Positions 19,421-28,639 of a stretch of DNA of 41,198 nucleotides are shown here, piece after piece. The translations under genes were made by a program, and so were the position numbers. The DNA comes from Bacteroidota bacterium (lineage in GTDB: Bacteria; Bacteroidota; Bacteroidia; Bacteroidales; GCA-2748055): the NCBI GenBank assembly GCA_020047715.1, contig JAIFNN010000061.1, forward strand, positions 1 to 41,198, in the 5' to 3' direction. The first letter of the stretch is position 1. Each line of letters opens with the position of its first letter. Under the pieces are notes generated by a model. That model ran no database searches. It was not told the origin of the DNA and saw nothing but the letters and a program-made list of their open reading frames with translations.

Positions 19421-19924
19421 CTACCCAAATAATTCTTTGATTGTTTTTATTGGTAAAAACATCTTTCCACTATCGGGCAATTTTATAAATCCATACTTAA
19501 GATAAAATTTTTCCGCTTCTTTATCCAAAGGATCTGTAATTATTGCGAAAGCCCCTATCGATTCTGAGGTTTCATAACATCTCTTTAGTGAATCAATCAG
19601 CAATAGTCTACCAATACCTCTTCCTTTAAAGTTCTTATCTAGTGCTAATCTACCTAATAGTATTGTTGGAAGAGAATCGTATGACTTGGGAAGCTTTTTT
19701 TTAAAGCTTTCAGGTATCAATTCGTTTGAAATACTGTTACTTGATAATGTGTAATAGCCTGCCAACTTTTTAGTTTCCTCATCAACAAGCACAAAACATG
19801 CTGAGAGTTTTCTTTTTACATCCTGCTTAGCTTGATACCAAAGGTAATTATCCAACAAATCTTTGCCACAGGAAAAACTCTTTCTGTCATGTTTTGAATC
19901 AAGAGGCTCCGTTAGATAAATCAT
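19421..19924 (-). CDS. GNAT acetyltransferase toxin (TacT-like)
   Basis: Predicted toxin of a type II module; characterised relatives acetylate the amino group of aminoacyl-tRNA and stop translation. The GNAT acetyl-CoA loop is visible as LALDKNFKGRGIGRLLL, followed by the C-terminal FYLKYGF tyrosine motif that supplies the catalytic Tyr in TacT/AtaT-type toxins. At 167 aa it fits the family. Its ATG overlaps the antitoxin stop codon (ATGA), showing translational coupling. It is AT-richer than the neighbouring housekeeping genes, which fits mobile accessory DNA. The tRNA target is unknown. Confidence 0.88.
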   Translation of the reverse strand: MIYLTEPLDSKHDRKSFSCGKDLLDNYLWYQAKQDVKRKLSACFVLVDEETKKLAGYYTLSSNSISNELIPESFKKKLPKSYDSLPTILLGRLALDKNFKGRGIGRLLLIDSLKRCYETSESIGAFAIITDPLDKEAEKFYLKYGFIKLPDSGKMFLPIKTIKELFG

Positions 19925-20205
19925 TCAGAAATCATTTTAAGATAATCCTCTTTGGCCGAAAGCAAATCTTTGTTTGGTTTTGGAGAGTTCACCAAACTAT
20001 CAAAGAAAATCTCCTTATCTTTTTCGGATGCTAAAATTCTTTCTTCTTCTTCAATTATCTCCTTGGCTTTCTTTTGAACGGTTAATATAACAAAATCTGT
20101 CAGGTTTCTATACCCTCCGAGCATAGCTGCTCTTTCAAAGAACATTTTTTGCTCTATTGACAATCTTGTGTCAAATCTTGCCTTATCTGGTTTTATTGCT
20201 CCCAT
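19921..20205 (-). CDS. DUF1778-family antitoxin (TacA-like)
   Basis: Antitoxin of the GNAT toxin just downstream. The N-terminal half (KARFDTRLSIEQKMFFERAAMLGGYRNLTDFVI) is a ribbon-helix-helix DNA-binding domain of the DUF1778 type. The C-terminal half is charged and probably disordered until it wraps the toxin. At 94 aa it fits the family. The promoter region carries two palindromes and a TACATTTG -7 element, as expected for autoregulation. Confidence 0.9.
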   Translation of the reverse strand: MGAIKPDKARFDTRLSIEQKMFFERAAMLGGYRNLTDFVILTVQKKAKEIIEEEERILASEKDKEIFFDSLVNSPKPNKDLLSAKEDYLKMISE

Positions 20206-20221
20206 AGTTCAAATGTTTTCA

Positions 20222-20229
20222 CAAATGTA
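20222..20229 (-). promoter_or_regulatory. -7 element (TACATTTG) of the toxin-antitoxin operon
   Basis: Exact TAnnTTTG match, 16 bases upstream of the antitoxin start; its upstream end overlaps the palindrome at 20228-20244. Confidence 0.55.
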
Positions 20230-20280
20230 CGGAGTTTATCCGTAAAAAAATGCGTTTGGTACGTATTATTTCAGTACTAA
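20228..20280. promoter_or_regulatory. Candidate operator palindromes of the TacAT-like operon
   Basis: Inverted repeat 1 is TACGGA-GTTTA-TCCGTA (20228-20244), touching the -7 element. Inverted repeat 2 is TTGGTAC...GTACTAA (20256-20280), with one mismatch and an 11-base centre. Paired half-sites like these are typical RHH antitoxin targets; binding is inferred. Confidence 0.5.
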
Positions 20281-20332
20281 TTTTCTACCAGGCTTTGTGT
20301 AAAACTTTTGAGGGATATTGATAAAAATTGAA

Positions 20333-20340
20333 TAAATTTG
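20333..20340 (+). promoter_or_regulatory. -7 element (TAAATTTG) for miaA
   Basis: Exact TAnnTTTG match with a TTTG at 20307-20310, 22 bases upstream. It lies inside the listed ORF just before Met13, which supports 20364 rather than 20328 as the real miaA start. Confidence 0.55.
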
Positions 20341-20363
20341 GAATTATAATCCCCGTAACAAAT

Positions 20364-21290
20364 ATGGAATCTTCTTCCAAAGCAAATCTGATTTGCATTC
20401 TGGGCCCTACGGCTTCAGGAAAAACAGCTTTTGCAGCTTCTCTTGCTCATTTTCTCGGGGGAGAAATACTAAGCGCCGATTCGAGACAGGTGTACCGCGG
20501 TATGGATATTGGCACAGGGAAGGATTATGGGGATTATAAGGTGGGCGATTCGACAGTGCCCTATCATCTGATCGACATAGTTGATGCAGGCTCGGAATAC
20601 AATGTATTTGAATACCAAAAGGATTTTTACAAAGCATTTTCTGAAATCCAGGGCAGGGGAGCAATCCCGATTATGTGTGGAGGCACCGGATTGTATATTG
20701 AGGCAGTGCTGAAGGGATATACCCTTTTGCAGGTGCCGGTTAATGATGAATTACGAAGGGAGTTGGAGTCACAATCCATTGATTATCTAATTCAACGCCT
20801 GAAAGCTTTCAGGAACCCGCACAATACCACCGACACCATCATCAGAAAACGATTGGTCCGCGCCATTGAAATAGAGGAGTTTCTGCAGATCAATCCTTCC
20901 GCCGTTGTGGCAATACCCGAGATACATCCCGTTATTTTTGGGATGCATATTGACCGGGACTCCCGAAGAGCCAGAATAAGCCTTCGATTGAAGCAAAGAC
21001 TCGAGAATGGCATGATTGACGAGGCAAAACGATTGTTGTCGTCTGGCATTCCTCCTGAAATGCTTGAGTTTTATGGATTGGAGTATAAATACCTCAGTCG
21101 GTTTGTAACCGGAAAAATATCGTATGATGTAATGTTCAGTTCTCTGAATATTGCCATTCATCAGTTTGCCAAGCGACAGATGACATGGTTCAGAAAGATG
21201 GAGCGGGATGGGACTCAGATCAATTGGATAAGTTCATACCTCAGCACACAGGAAAAAATCGATTTTGTAACAATGGTTCTGAACCAATAA
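20364..21290 (+). CDS. miaA: tRNA dimethylallyltransferase
   Basis: Transfers a dimethylallyl group to N6 of A37 in tRNAs that read codons starting with U. The start at Met13 of the ORF (MESSSKANLICILGP) gives 309 aa and places the P-loop at the usual N-terminal position. Motifs are GPTASGKTAFA (P-loop), ILSADSRQVYRGMDIGTGK, PYHLIDIV, GGTGLYIEAVLKGY and the C-terminal FAKRQMTWFRK. All catalytic regions are present. Bacteroidota often carry two miaA-like genes; which one this is cannot be told here. Confidence 0.95.
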   Translation: MESSSKANLICILGPTASGKTAFAASLAHFLGGEILSADSRQVYRGMDIGTGKDYGDYKVGDSTVPYHLIDIVDAGSEYNVFEYQKDFYKAFSEIQGRGAIPIMCGGTGLYIEAVLKGYTLLQVPVNDELRRELESQSIDYLIQRLKAFRNPHNTTDTIIRKRLVRAIEIEEFLQINPSAVVAIPEIHPVIFGMHIDRDSRRARISLRLKQRLENGMIDEAKRLLSSGIPPEMLEFYGLEYKYLSRFVTGKISYDVMFSSLNIAIHQFAKRQMTWFRKMERDGTQINWISSYLSTQEKIDFVTMVLNQ

Positions 21291-21294
21291 TTCT

Positions 21295-21337
21295 GATGCC
21301 ATTTTCGCTACGCAACCCTTTGCGTTGAATTGGCATC
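21295..21337. terminator. Two-tier hairpin after miaA
   Basis: The outer stem GATGCCA/TGGCATC encloses the inner stem ACGCAA-CCCT-TTGCGT. It lies 5 bases past the miaA stop and about 50 bases before the next start. There is no T-run after it, so it is either a non-canonical terminator or mRNA-protecting structure, or a leader structure for the VWA gene. Confidence 0.4.
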
Positions 21338-21388
21338 TATTTGAAAGCATCCCCACAAAAGCAACTTTGAGTCTCAATAATTATAACC

Positions 21389-22849
21389 ATGAGAAGAAAA
21401 CTGTATTTTTCGCTTTGCGTTCTGTTCGCAATTTTTCTAAGCAATTGCGAATCGGATGACAGATTTGGTTCCCCGGATTATTCTTCCGGCGATTATGAAG
21501 AAGAAAGCTCTTCAACAGAAAAGTATAAGGACTATGTTGAAAATCCCTTTATAAAAGCCGACGAACAAGCTGTTTCCACCTTCTCCGTTGATGCCGACGG
21601 AGCATCATACTCAAACATGCGAAGGTTTATGAATCTGGGACAGAAACCCCCAAAAGCTTCTGTGCGAATCGAAGAATATATTAACTATTTCACATTTGAT
21701 TATGAGGAACCGGCACCGGGCGAAAATGTTTCCCTGAATTCCGAGATCTCTACCTGCCCATGGAACGAGGCTCATCACCTTCTCCGAATTGGTATGAAAG
21801 GCAAATCTGTTCCCGAAAATGAGATTCCGAATTCCAACTTTGTTTTTCTTATCGATGTTTCCGGCTCTATGAGTTCTTCGGATAAGTTGGAAGTTCTGAA
21901 ATCAGGGTTTACTTTGATGGCCGATAACCTGAGGGACAACGACAAGGTAGCTATTGTTACTTACGCTGGGCATGCCGGGGTATTGTTGCCACCAACCTCA
22001 GGCAGTGAAAAGCAAAAAATCAAGCAAGCTATTTCTCAACTCGGAGCTGGCGGCTCTACGGCCGGTGCGGCTGGTATTTCAACAGCATATGAACTGGCAT
22101 CCCAAAACTTTATCACCGACGGAAATAATCGGGTGATTTTGGGAACCGATGGCGACTTCAATGTCGGTACTTCTTCCACTGAGGAATTGATTACCTTGAT
22201 TGAAGAGAAAAGGGAAAGTGGGATATATCTGACTGTGCTTGGGGTTGGTACAGGAAACCTTAATGATCACATGATGGAGCAGATTGCCAACAAGGGCAAT
22301 GGCAATTATGAGTATATTGATAATGCAATGCAAATTCAGAAGGTGTTCGATCATGAGAAAGGCAAGTTCTTTACAGTAGCAATCAATTCAAAAATCCAGA
22401 TAAGTTTTAACCCCGATGCCATTGATTCGTACCGTTTGGTTGGTTATGAGAACCGGAGTCTGAATGAAGATGATTTTGAAAATGACTCAACGGATGCCGG
22501 TGAAATAGGCGCATCTCAGACGATTACAGCTCTGTACGAAGTTCTGCTGCAACCCACGTTTAGTGCGTTTAAATATGCACAATTCGATTTCAGGTATGTA
22601 AAACCAGGAGACACAGAGAGCAGGCTGATCAGTCACGAAGTGAAATCCTTCCCTGTAAGCATTGCCAATGCATCCGAAAACATGCGTTTTGCAGCGGCAA
22701 TAACGGGCTTCGGACTCTTGATGAAGGAGTCGGAATATAAGGGAACTCTTACGAAACAAATGATTCTGGATTTTGCAGGAAGCACCACCGGGTTTGATCC
22801 CTTTGGATACCGTGAGGAGTTCTTCGAAATAGTGAGAAAATGGAAGTAG
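21389..22849 (+). CDS. YfbK-like von Willebrand factor type A lipoprotein
   Basis: A lipoprotein signal ends at LSNC. Residues about 50-140 form the VWA-associated N-terminal domain (AVSTFSVDADGASYSNMRRF, RIEEYINYF). The VWA domain follows with a complete metal-ion adhesion site: DVSGSMSS near 155, the GGSTAG threonine, and GTDGDFNVG. The C-terminus matches DUF3520 (RFAAAITGFGLLMKES... TGFDPFGYREEFFEIVRKW). Length 486 aa is normal. Family members are envelope proteins of unclear role. It is a single gene here, convergent with the small membrane protein downstream. Confidence 0.92.
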   Translation: MRRKLYFSLCVLFAIFLSNCESDDRFGSPDYSSGDYEEESSSTEKYKDYVENPFIKADEQAVSTFSVDADGASYSNMRRFMNLGQKPPKASVRIEEYINYFTFDYEEPAPGENVSLNSEISTCPWNEAHHLLRIGMKGKSVPENEIPNSNFVFLIDVSGSMSSSDKLEVLKSGFTLMADNLRDNDKVAIVTYAGHAGVLLPPTSGSEKQKIKQAISQLGAGGSTAGAAGISTAYELASQNFITDGNNRVILGTDGDFNVGTSSTEELITLIEEKRESGIYLTVLGVGTGNLNDHMMEQIANKGNGNYEYIDNAMQIQKVFDHEKGKFFTVAINSKIQISFNPDAIDSYRLVGYENRSLNEDDFENDSTDAGEIGASQTITALYEVLLQPTFSAFKYAQFDFRYVKPGDTESRLISHEVKSFPVSIANASENMRFAAAITGFGLLMKESEYKGTLTKQMILDFAGSTTGFDPFGYREEFFEIVRKWK

Positions 22850-22889
22850 CTTAATCTCTTAACCAGGATGTATTTGGAAGCGATACGGC

Positions 22890-23294
22890 TTAAAACTCCC
22901 AGGACATGGTGTACATGATAAAAATCAATACGAGCGTGGTAAATACGTTAATCACGGTAAATATAAGGTTGTACTGACTTCTGAGCTTGTCGAATTTTCT
23001 TCTCAGCATAATGCCCAGATTGGGAACAAAAAATGCCAGAATAACAGCCACATAGTAAATCAAAAACGGATTTTTTCCTGCAGGATCTTCCTCATCAGCA
23101 CGGATACCGCTGTAAAACAGAACCAGATAGGCCAAAAGCAAAAAGGCGAGGAGGTAAACCAGATAGCTGACTTTAAGGGCAATGGTTGATACAGCACGTT
23201 TCCTGTGAACTCTGAACGGGCGCAGGATAATTATGGATACTACAAACAAAAAGATAAAGGTGGCAATGAAGATCAGATGCAGCAGTAGGTTCAA
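22890..23294 (-). CDS. Small four-helix integral membrane protein, unknown function
   Basis: I recognise no family. Four hydrophobic segments are evident (about 2-25, 43-65, 77-98, 110-131), with Arg/Lys-rich loops (RPFRVHRKR, RRKFDKLRSQ) on the presumed cytoplasmic side. At 134 aa it lacks catalytic motifs. A possible -7-like element lies 35 bases upstream on the minus strand. It is convergent with the VWA gene and shares its strand with the histidine kinase upstream, but a 134-bp gap argues for separate transcription. Confidence 0.65.
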   Translation of the reverse strand: MNLLLHLIFIATFIFLFVVSIIILRPFRVHRKRAVSTIALKVSYLVYLLAFLLLAYLVLFYSGIRADEEDPAGKNPFLIYYVAVILAFFVPNLGIMLRRKFDKLRSQYNLIFTVINVFTTLVLIFIMYTMSWEF

Positions 23295-23328
23295 TGGAAT
23301 TATTATTAGTAGTTATTGAATTGATGCA

Positions 23329-23336
23329 GCAAGGTA
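23329..23336 (-). promoter_or_regulatory. Possible -7 element (TACCTTGC) for the small membrane protein gene
   Basis: Resembles TAnnTTTGC but one T short; 35 bases upstream of the start at 23294. Weak. Confidence 0.3.
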
Positions 23337-23428
23337 CAAACTTTTTTTTAACACGGGAAAAATTTTGTTGTCAAAACTCAAAGTAAAGTTTTTGTCGAAA
23401 TTCAGTCTTTCACATTGTTCGGCCAATG

Positions 23429-25201
23429 TCACTCATACGACCTTAGGGTGAAACTGAATTTACAACCTTCTCCGGGTATATTTGAACTTTGAACACTTAC
23501 ACTTCCCCCAAGTTTTTCAACAATTCTCTTTACAATCGGAAGTCCCAAACCATGTCCTTCAATATCCTCTCTTCCAAGTCTTTCAAAATCATCAAATATT
23601 TTCCCAAGGGAGTTTTCCGGCAGACCATTCCCATTATCCCTGATCCAGAATGTTACGATCGAGGGGGTGGTAGTTTCATAGCCAAGGGTTATTTCAGGAG
23701 GATTTCCACCGTATTTTATTGCATTGCTAAAAAGGTTTACCCAAACTTCTTCGATCAGTTGACCATGCCCGAGAACTTTAGGGCATTTACTTGGAATATT
23801 TAATATTGCTTCTGAGTCGTTAATCTGTTTTTCAAGCCTTTTCCTTACTTCATTAATTATAGTGCAGGTTTCAATAGGAACAACCTGAATATCTTCCTTT
23901 CTGATGACAGAAAGTTTTAAAAGGTCATCAATAATTATACCCAGTTTTAAGCTGTCGTCCTTCATAATATCCAACAATTCTATTGCTTTTGCAGTATTGT
24001 TTTCCAATAAATTTTTCTTGATCAGCTCACTGAATCCAACCATTAAATTAATAGGGTTTTTCAAATCATGAGCAACAGATCGCGCATACGCATTCAGGTC
24101 TTTAATAAGGGCTTCTTTTTCAATAAGTTCAATTTTCCTTCTCTTGTTAGATTCAACAATTTCCTCTGTAATAATCTTTCTGCCGGTAATATCATTCAGA
24201 ATAAATATTTTGCATACCAGCTCATTGCTTTTTCCGAGAATTTCATGATACTTTACCTCGTAATACTTCTTCTCATCCTGGGTGTAAACCTGGGTTTCAA
24301 TGCAGAAGTTGTTTGAATCCCTGAAATCATCAGCTTTGATATTAATTTTCGATAATACTTCATCGAGACTGTATTTGATGCGAGTAGCTTCCCTGAGGTT
24401 GGAAATAATTTTAAATGCAGGGTTTAAATCAATAATCTGGTCCCTTGAGTCAACAACCAGGATTCCAACTGATAAGTTTTCAATTACCTGTTTTCTGGCA
24501 ATAGGCGTTATATCGAACATCCTGAACCGATAAAAACTGATCAGGATAATAATTCCAGAGAATACAAAGGAAATAGGGGTAAGATCAAGGCCTTTTATCG
24601 GCGTAAGTTTAAAGACATAAAGAATACTTGCGATAAAGGGTAAAATGCTACCGGTCACCAGTAGCCAGATATTTATCTTGAATGGCTGATATACCCTGTT
24701 TGCACTGACAAGCAGAAGGATAATCCCACCAGTAAGAGTCAAATAAGTATAGATAATATGAATCCAGAACCACCACCCGTAATAATAGATTCCAAAATGA
24801 GTTACTTCATTTATTTCAAGTCTTTCCCATAAAATGTTATGGTATGAATTCGTGACAGCCAGTAAAAAGGTAACAAAAGGAATAGTGAGAAGCAATAAAA
24901 ATGTTTTGTGGTTTGCAAATTTGTTCTGCCATGTGTAATACAGTGAAAACAATAAAAAAAACACAGGGCTGGTGGTGACACCGATGTAAGCGATTTTAGC
25001 CCACAAAAATTTTAAGGAAGCAGTTAAGGCAGCTTCTTCAAAGCCATCAGCAATGGTCCATACAGCAGCTGCCAGTTCGAAAAACGCAAGATATTTTGCA
25101 CCGAAAGCGATCTTTTTCTTCCAGATTATAATAGCAATAACAATCGCCAGGAACCCCAGGAGAAACCGAATGTAAGAAAGCAGGTTAAAATCGTAAAGCA
25201 T
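23429..25201 (-). CDS. Sensor histidine kinase with N-terminal 7TM domain and PAS
   Basis: Membrane sensor kinase. Residues 1 to about 230 hold seven hydrophobic helices of the HisKA_7TM type (LAAAVWTIADGFEEAA, PVFFLLFSLYYTW). A PAS domain follows near 240-350 (GILVVDSRDQIIDLNPAF). The HisKA H-box is YARSVAHDLKNPINLMVG, with the phosphoacceptor His near 374. The ATPase domain has NLFSNAIKYGG (N), RDNGNGLP (G1), DDFERLGREDIEGHGLGL (F/G2) and a normal C-terminus. All catalytic boxes are intact. No response regulator lies beside it, so it is an orphan whose partner is elsewhere. The signal is unknown. Confidence 0.93.
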   Translation of the reverse strand: MLYDFNLLSYIRFLLGFLAIVIAIIIWKKKIAFGAKYLAFFELAAAVWTIADGFEEAALTASLKFLWAKIAYIGVTTSPVFFLLFSLYYTWQNKFANHKTFLLLLTIPFVTFLLAVTNSYHNILWERLEINEVTHFGIYYYGWWFWIHIIYTYLTLTGGIILLLVSANRVYQPFKINIWLLVTGSILPFIASILYVFKLTPIKGLDLTPISFVFSGIIILISFYRFRMFDITPIARKQVIENLSVGILVVDSRDQIIDLNPAFKIISNLREATRIKYSLDEVLSKINIKADDFRDSNNFCIETQVYTQDEKKYYEVKYHEILGKSNELVCKIFILNDITGRKIITEEIVESNKRRKIELIEKEALIKDLNAYARSVAHDLKNPINLMVGFSELIKKNLLENNTAKAIELLDIMKDDSLKLGIIIDDLLKLSVIRKEDIQVVPIETCTIINEVRKRLEKQINDSEAILNIPSKCPKVLGHGQLIEEVWVNLFSNAIKYGGNPPEITLGYETTTPSIVTFWIRDNGNGLPENSLGKIFDDFERLGREDIEGHGLGLPIVKRIVEKLGGSVSVQSSNIPGEGCKFSFTLRSYE

Positions 25202-25464
25202 TTTTATATCCCGGGTATTACCTAATTCTACTTCGATTTATTAGAAAAGAGGTTTTCTTTTTACCCATAATTTCAAATGGGAAAAGATCCGCTCGCTTAT
25301 TTACTCCTGCGATGATTTAGCAAACCGCAACCGGATAGGTTATACGTTCGGAATAATCATCGGAAACGTCAATTCTCAATAGTAGTATTAGTTTTTATAA
25401 TTACCTAAAAATCTTATGACTAATTCTTTGTGCCATGCATTCAAGGTTAATACTTCAGTGATTC

Positions 25465-27549
25465 TTATTTAAGCCATCTATCCAGCCATCCAAAAAACTC
25501 TCTCTGCCATAGTATTGAATTCTGCGGTTTAACAACAAAGTGGGTTTCTTCGGGAAAAACGAGCAGTTTGCTGGGAATACCCCTTAGCTGTGCCGAGTTG
25601 AAGGCTTCCAGACTTTGCGTGTAGGGAACTCTCAGGTCCATCTCCCCTGTGATAATCATGATGGGAGTATCCCATTTATCCACAAAAAGATGAGGGGAAA
25701 ACTTGTAACCAACCGGTTGTGGTTTCGCCCAATAGGGACCGCCATTGTCGAAGTTTACGAAAAAAGTTTCTTCTGTGGAGCCGTACATACTTTCCAGGTT
25801 GTAAATACCGCAGTGTGAGATGAAGGCTTTGAAACGGCCTTCGTGATGCCCGGCCAGGTAGAACACCGAGTAACCCCCGTAACTGGCGCCAATGGCTCCC
25901 AGATTGTCTTTGTCAACAAAGGGTTCTTTGCTTACGTTATCAATGGCGCTAAGGTAGTCCTTCATATTTTGGCCTCCATAATCGCCCGAGATCTGACGGT
26001 TCCATTCCTCTCCAAAGCTTGGAAGTCCTCGGCGGTTAGGAGCTACAACGATGTATCCGTTTGCAGCCATCAACTGAAGGTTCCATCGGAAGGAGAAAAA
26101 CTGGCTTACAGCGCTCTGCGGACCACCCTGGCAATACAACAAGGCGGGATATTTCTTTGCAGGATCGAAATCCGGAGGGTAGATAACCCAAACCAGCATA
26201 TCCTTATTATCGGTTGTTTTCACCCACCGCTCTTCTACATTGCCCATTTTTACAGCATCATAGATATTTTTGTTGGTGAAAGTCAACTGGGTTTCCTCCC
26301 CCGAAACAGGATTTATTCTAAAGATCTCGGTTGCCATGGAAAGCGACATCTTTTCGCCGGTTATAAGGCCTTCAGACATCGAGAAAGCTGTGTAATCGTG
26401 GTCTCCCTTGGTGACCGCACTTATTTCGCCGGAGCTGGTATTTATTCTGTAAATCTGAAACCGGGCATGTCGTCCCGAAATGAAGTAAATCGTAGTATTA
26501 TCCTTGTCCCAAAGCATGTTTGCAACATCCTGATCGAATGTTTTTGTCAGGTCTGATTTTTCTTTTGTTTTAAGGTCCATCACTATTAGCCGCTGTTTAT
26601 CTGCCTCGTAGCCAGGAGTGGACATACTTTGCCAGGCCAGCTTGCTTCCGTCGGGACTGAAAGCCGGATATTTGTCATATCCGGGCATACCTTCACTCAG
26701 GTTTTGGGTTTCACCGGTTTCAAGATTGTATAAGTAGATGTCGGAATTGGTGCTCACTGCATATTCCCGGCCCTTCATCTTTTTGCAGGTATAAGCAATG
26801 GATTTCGAATCGGGACTCCATTTTATTTCCGCCTGGTCGAAGTATGGCGACAAGGGAGCGTCAAATGGCTCATCCATCTGAATGTCTCTGCCTTCGGTCA
26901 CCAATGCGCCATTTGGCTCAGCAATAAAAATGTGACTGTATGCATAGTCGCTCCAAGCATTCCAATGGCGGTACATCAGGTCTTCAGTAATCCTGACATT
27001 GGTAAGTGGGAGGTCGGGATAGATTTCCTGAGGGGTTTTATCGATTTTCACATCCTTTGTATAGAAGAATTTCTTCCCGTCGGGGGCAAATTCAAAACCG
27101 TTGATTCCTCCTTCAATCGCAGTAAGCTGCACTTTCCCTGAACCATCGGCGTTCATCTCCCAAATCTGTGCCGATCCGCTTTCTGATGAAATGAATCCCA
27201 CTAAGTCACTGCCCGGCTTCCACCGCATGTTTCCTCCAACACCAAGATCAACAGGATCGCCGCCTTCTGTGGAGACCTTATAGATTTTTGTCTGGCTTTT
27301 GTTTACCGCGGCGTCATAACGTGTAACATTGTAAAGCACGCTTTTTCCATCGGGGGAGAGCTGTTGATCGGCAACACGGCCGAATTTCCAGAGAATTTCG
27401 GGGCTGAGTTTTGCTGCTGAGATTTCTTCCGGGGTCAAGGCGTTTGTGAAATCGCCGACAACTGGTTTTTCGGTTTCTTTTGCTTTGGAGCATGACAGAA
27501 CCATCACGCTCGAAACAAGTACGGCTGAGAAGAAGGTTTTGAATTTCAT
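25465..27549 (-). CDS. S9-family prolyl oligopeptidase-type peptidase (DPP5-like), lipoprotein
   Basis: Secreted serine peptidase that removes short peptides, a family active in periplasmic peptide breakdown. The lipobox is VLSC near residue 20. The N-terminal half is a propeller of PD40-type repeats (LSPDGKSVLYNV, FAPDGKKFFYTK, WSPDSKSIAYTC, FSPDGSKLAWQS). The alpha/beta-hydrolase domain carries the catalytic triad: Ser in GASYGGYSV (near 556), Asp in DLRVPY (near 639) and His in ETHFV (near 669). The 694-aa length is complete. It lies 40 bases after recA on the same strand. It resembles DPP-5 more than DPP-4; exact specificity is not readable. Confidence 0.93.
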   Translation of the reverse strand: MKFKTFFSAVLVSSVMVLSCSKAKETEKPVVGDFTNALTPEEISAAKLSPEILWKFGRVADQQLSPDGKSVLYNVTRYDAAVNKSQTKIYKVSTEGGDPVDLGVGGNMRWKPGSDLVGFISSESGSAQIWEMNADGSGKVQLTAIEGGINGFEFAPDGKKFFYTKDVKIDKTPQEIYPDLPLTNVRITEDLMYRHWNAWSDYAYSHIFIAEPNGALVTEGRDIQMDEPFDAPLSPYFDQAEIKWSPDSKSIAYTCKKMKGREYAVSTNSDIYLYNLETGETQNLSEGMPGYDKYPAFSPDGSKLAWQSMSTPGYEADKQRLIVMDLKTKEKSDLTKTFDQDVANMLWDKDNTTIYFISGRHARFQIYRINTSSGEISAVTKGDHDYTAFSMSEGLITGEKMSLSMATEIFRINPVSGEETQLTFTNKNIYDAVKMGNVEERWVKTTDNKDMLVWVIYPPDFDPAKKYPALLYCQGGPQSAVSQFFSFRWNLQLMAANGYIVVAPNRRGLPSFGEEWNRQISGDYGGQNMKDYLSAIDNVSKEPFVDKDNLGAIGASYGGYSVFYLAGHHEGRFKAFISHCGIYNLESMYGSTEETFFVNFDNGGPYWAKPQPVGYKFSPHLFVDKWDTPIMIITGEMDLRVPYTQSLEAFNSAQLRGIPSKLLVFPEETHFVVKPQNSILWQREFFGWLDRWLK

Positions 27550-27589
27550 GATTTTTAATTACTCGAAGTTTATTAAATCGGTTAAAGAT

Positions 27590-28615
27590 TTACTTCTGCT
27601 TGTTTTTAAGTGCTTCCCTGATTTTAGCTTCCAGTTCATCAGCAAGTTCCTGATTGTCGGCCAGCAAAGCCTTCACTCCGTCTCTGCCCTGTCCCAGCTT
27701 TGTTTCTCCATAGCTAAACCATGACCCGCTTTTCTTGATTATGTCGTTTTCAACACCCAGATCAACAAGTTCGCCGGTTTTGGAAATTCCCTCGCCATAC
27801 ATGATATCGAATTCAGCTTTGCGGAAAGGTGGGGCAAGCTTGTTCTTCACGATTTTAACTTTCGTACGGTTGCCATTGATTTCCTCACCGTCTTTCAGCT
27901 GACCGGTGCGTCGAATATCGAGTCGAACCGAGGCATAAAATTTCAGGGCATTACCACCGGTTGTGGTTTCGGGATTGCCAAACATAACACCGATTTTCTC
28001 GCGAAGCTGATTGATGAATATGCAGCAGGTGTTCGTTTTGTTGATGTTGGCGGTAAGTTTACGGAGTGCTTGTGACATGAGTCTGGCCTGAAGGCCCATT
28101 TTTGAATCGCCCATTTCGCCTTCAATTTCAGCTTTGGGAGTAAGGGCGGCAACTGAATCGATAACAACAATGTCAACAGCGCCTGAGCGGATCAGGTGAT
28201 CGGTAATTTCCAAAGCCTGCTCTCCGTTATCGGGCTGCGAAATGAGGAGGTTTTCAATATCCACCCCAAGTTTTTCAGCATAGAACCTGTCGAAGGCATG
28301 CTCGGCATCAATGAAAGCCGCAATTCCGCCTGCTTTCTGAGCTTCAGCGATAGCATGAATTGCCAGGGTGGTTTTACCGGACGACTCAGGTCCGTAGATT
28401 TCAATAACCCTTCCGCGGGGTAACCCGCCAATTCCAAGGGCAACATCCAAACCTATTGATCCCGTCGATATGGCTGGCACATCAACAATAACGCTATCTC
28501 CCATCCTCATGATGGAGCCTTTTCCATAGCCTTTTTCGATTTTATCCAGAGTAAGTTGTAGGGCTTTTAATTTTTCGCCATTAACGTTTACTGCTTCTTT
28601 TTTTTCCTTGCTCAT
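27590..28615 (-). CDS. recA: Recombinase RecA
   Basis: DNA-dependent ATPase for homologous recombination and SOS activation. Walker A is GPESSGKTT (75-83) and Walker B is [12 protein letters not shown]. Loop regions [22 protein letters not shown] and [21 protein letters not shown] are intact, and the C-terminus is charged. At 341 aa it is standard. It follows bcp by 24 bases on the same strand, so it is probably co-transcribed with bcp and perhaps the S9 peptidase. I saw no evident LexA operator. Confidence 0.99.
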   Translation of the reverse strand: MSKEKKEAVNVNGEKLKALQLTLDKIEKGYGKGSIMRMGDSVIVDVPAISTGSIGLDVALGIGGLPRGRVIEIYGPESSGKTTLAIHAIAEAQKAGGIAAFIDAEHAFDRFYAEKLGVDIENLLISQPDNGEQALEITDHLIRSGAVDIVVIDSVAALTPKAEIEGEMGDSKMGLQARLMSQALRKLTANINKTNTCCIFINQLREKIGVMFGNPETTTGGNALKFYASVRLDIRRTGQLKDGEEINGNRTKVKIVKNKLAPPFRKAEFDIMYGEGISKTGELVDLGVENDIIKKSGSWFSYGETKLGQGRDGVKALLADNQELADELEAKIREALKNKQK

Positions 28616-28639
28616 ATTGTTTTTTACCTATTAATGTTT

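Noticed and set aside
25843-26556. 237-aa plus-strand ORF inside the S9 peptidase gene
   Set aside because: Antisense to a complete peptidase with an intact triad; its translation shows no domain.
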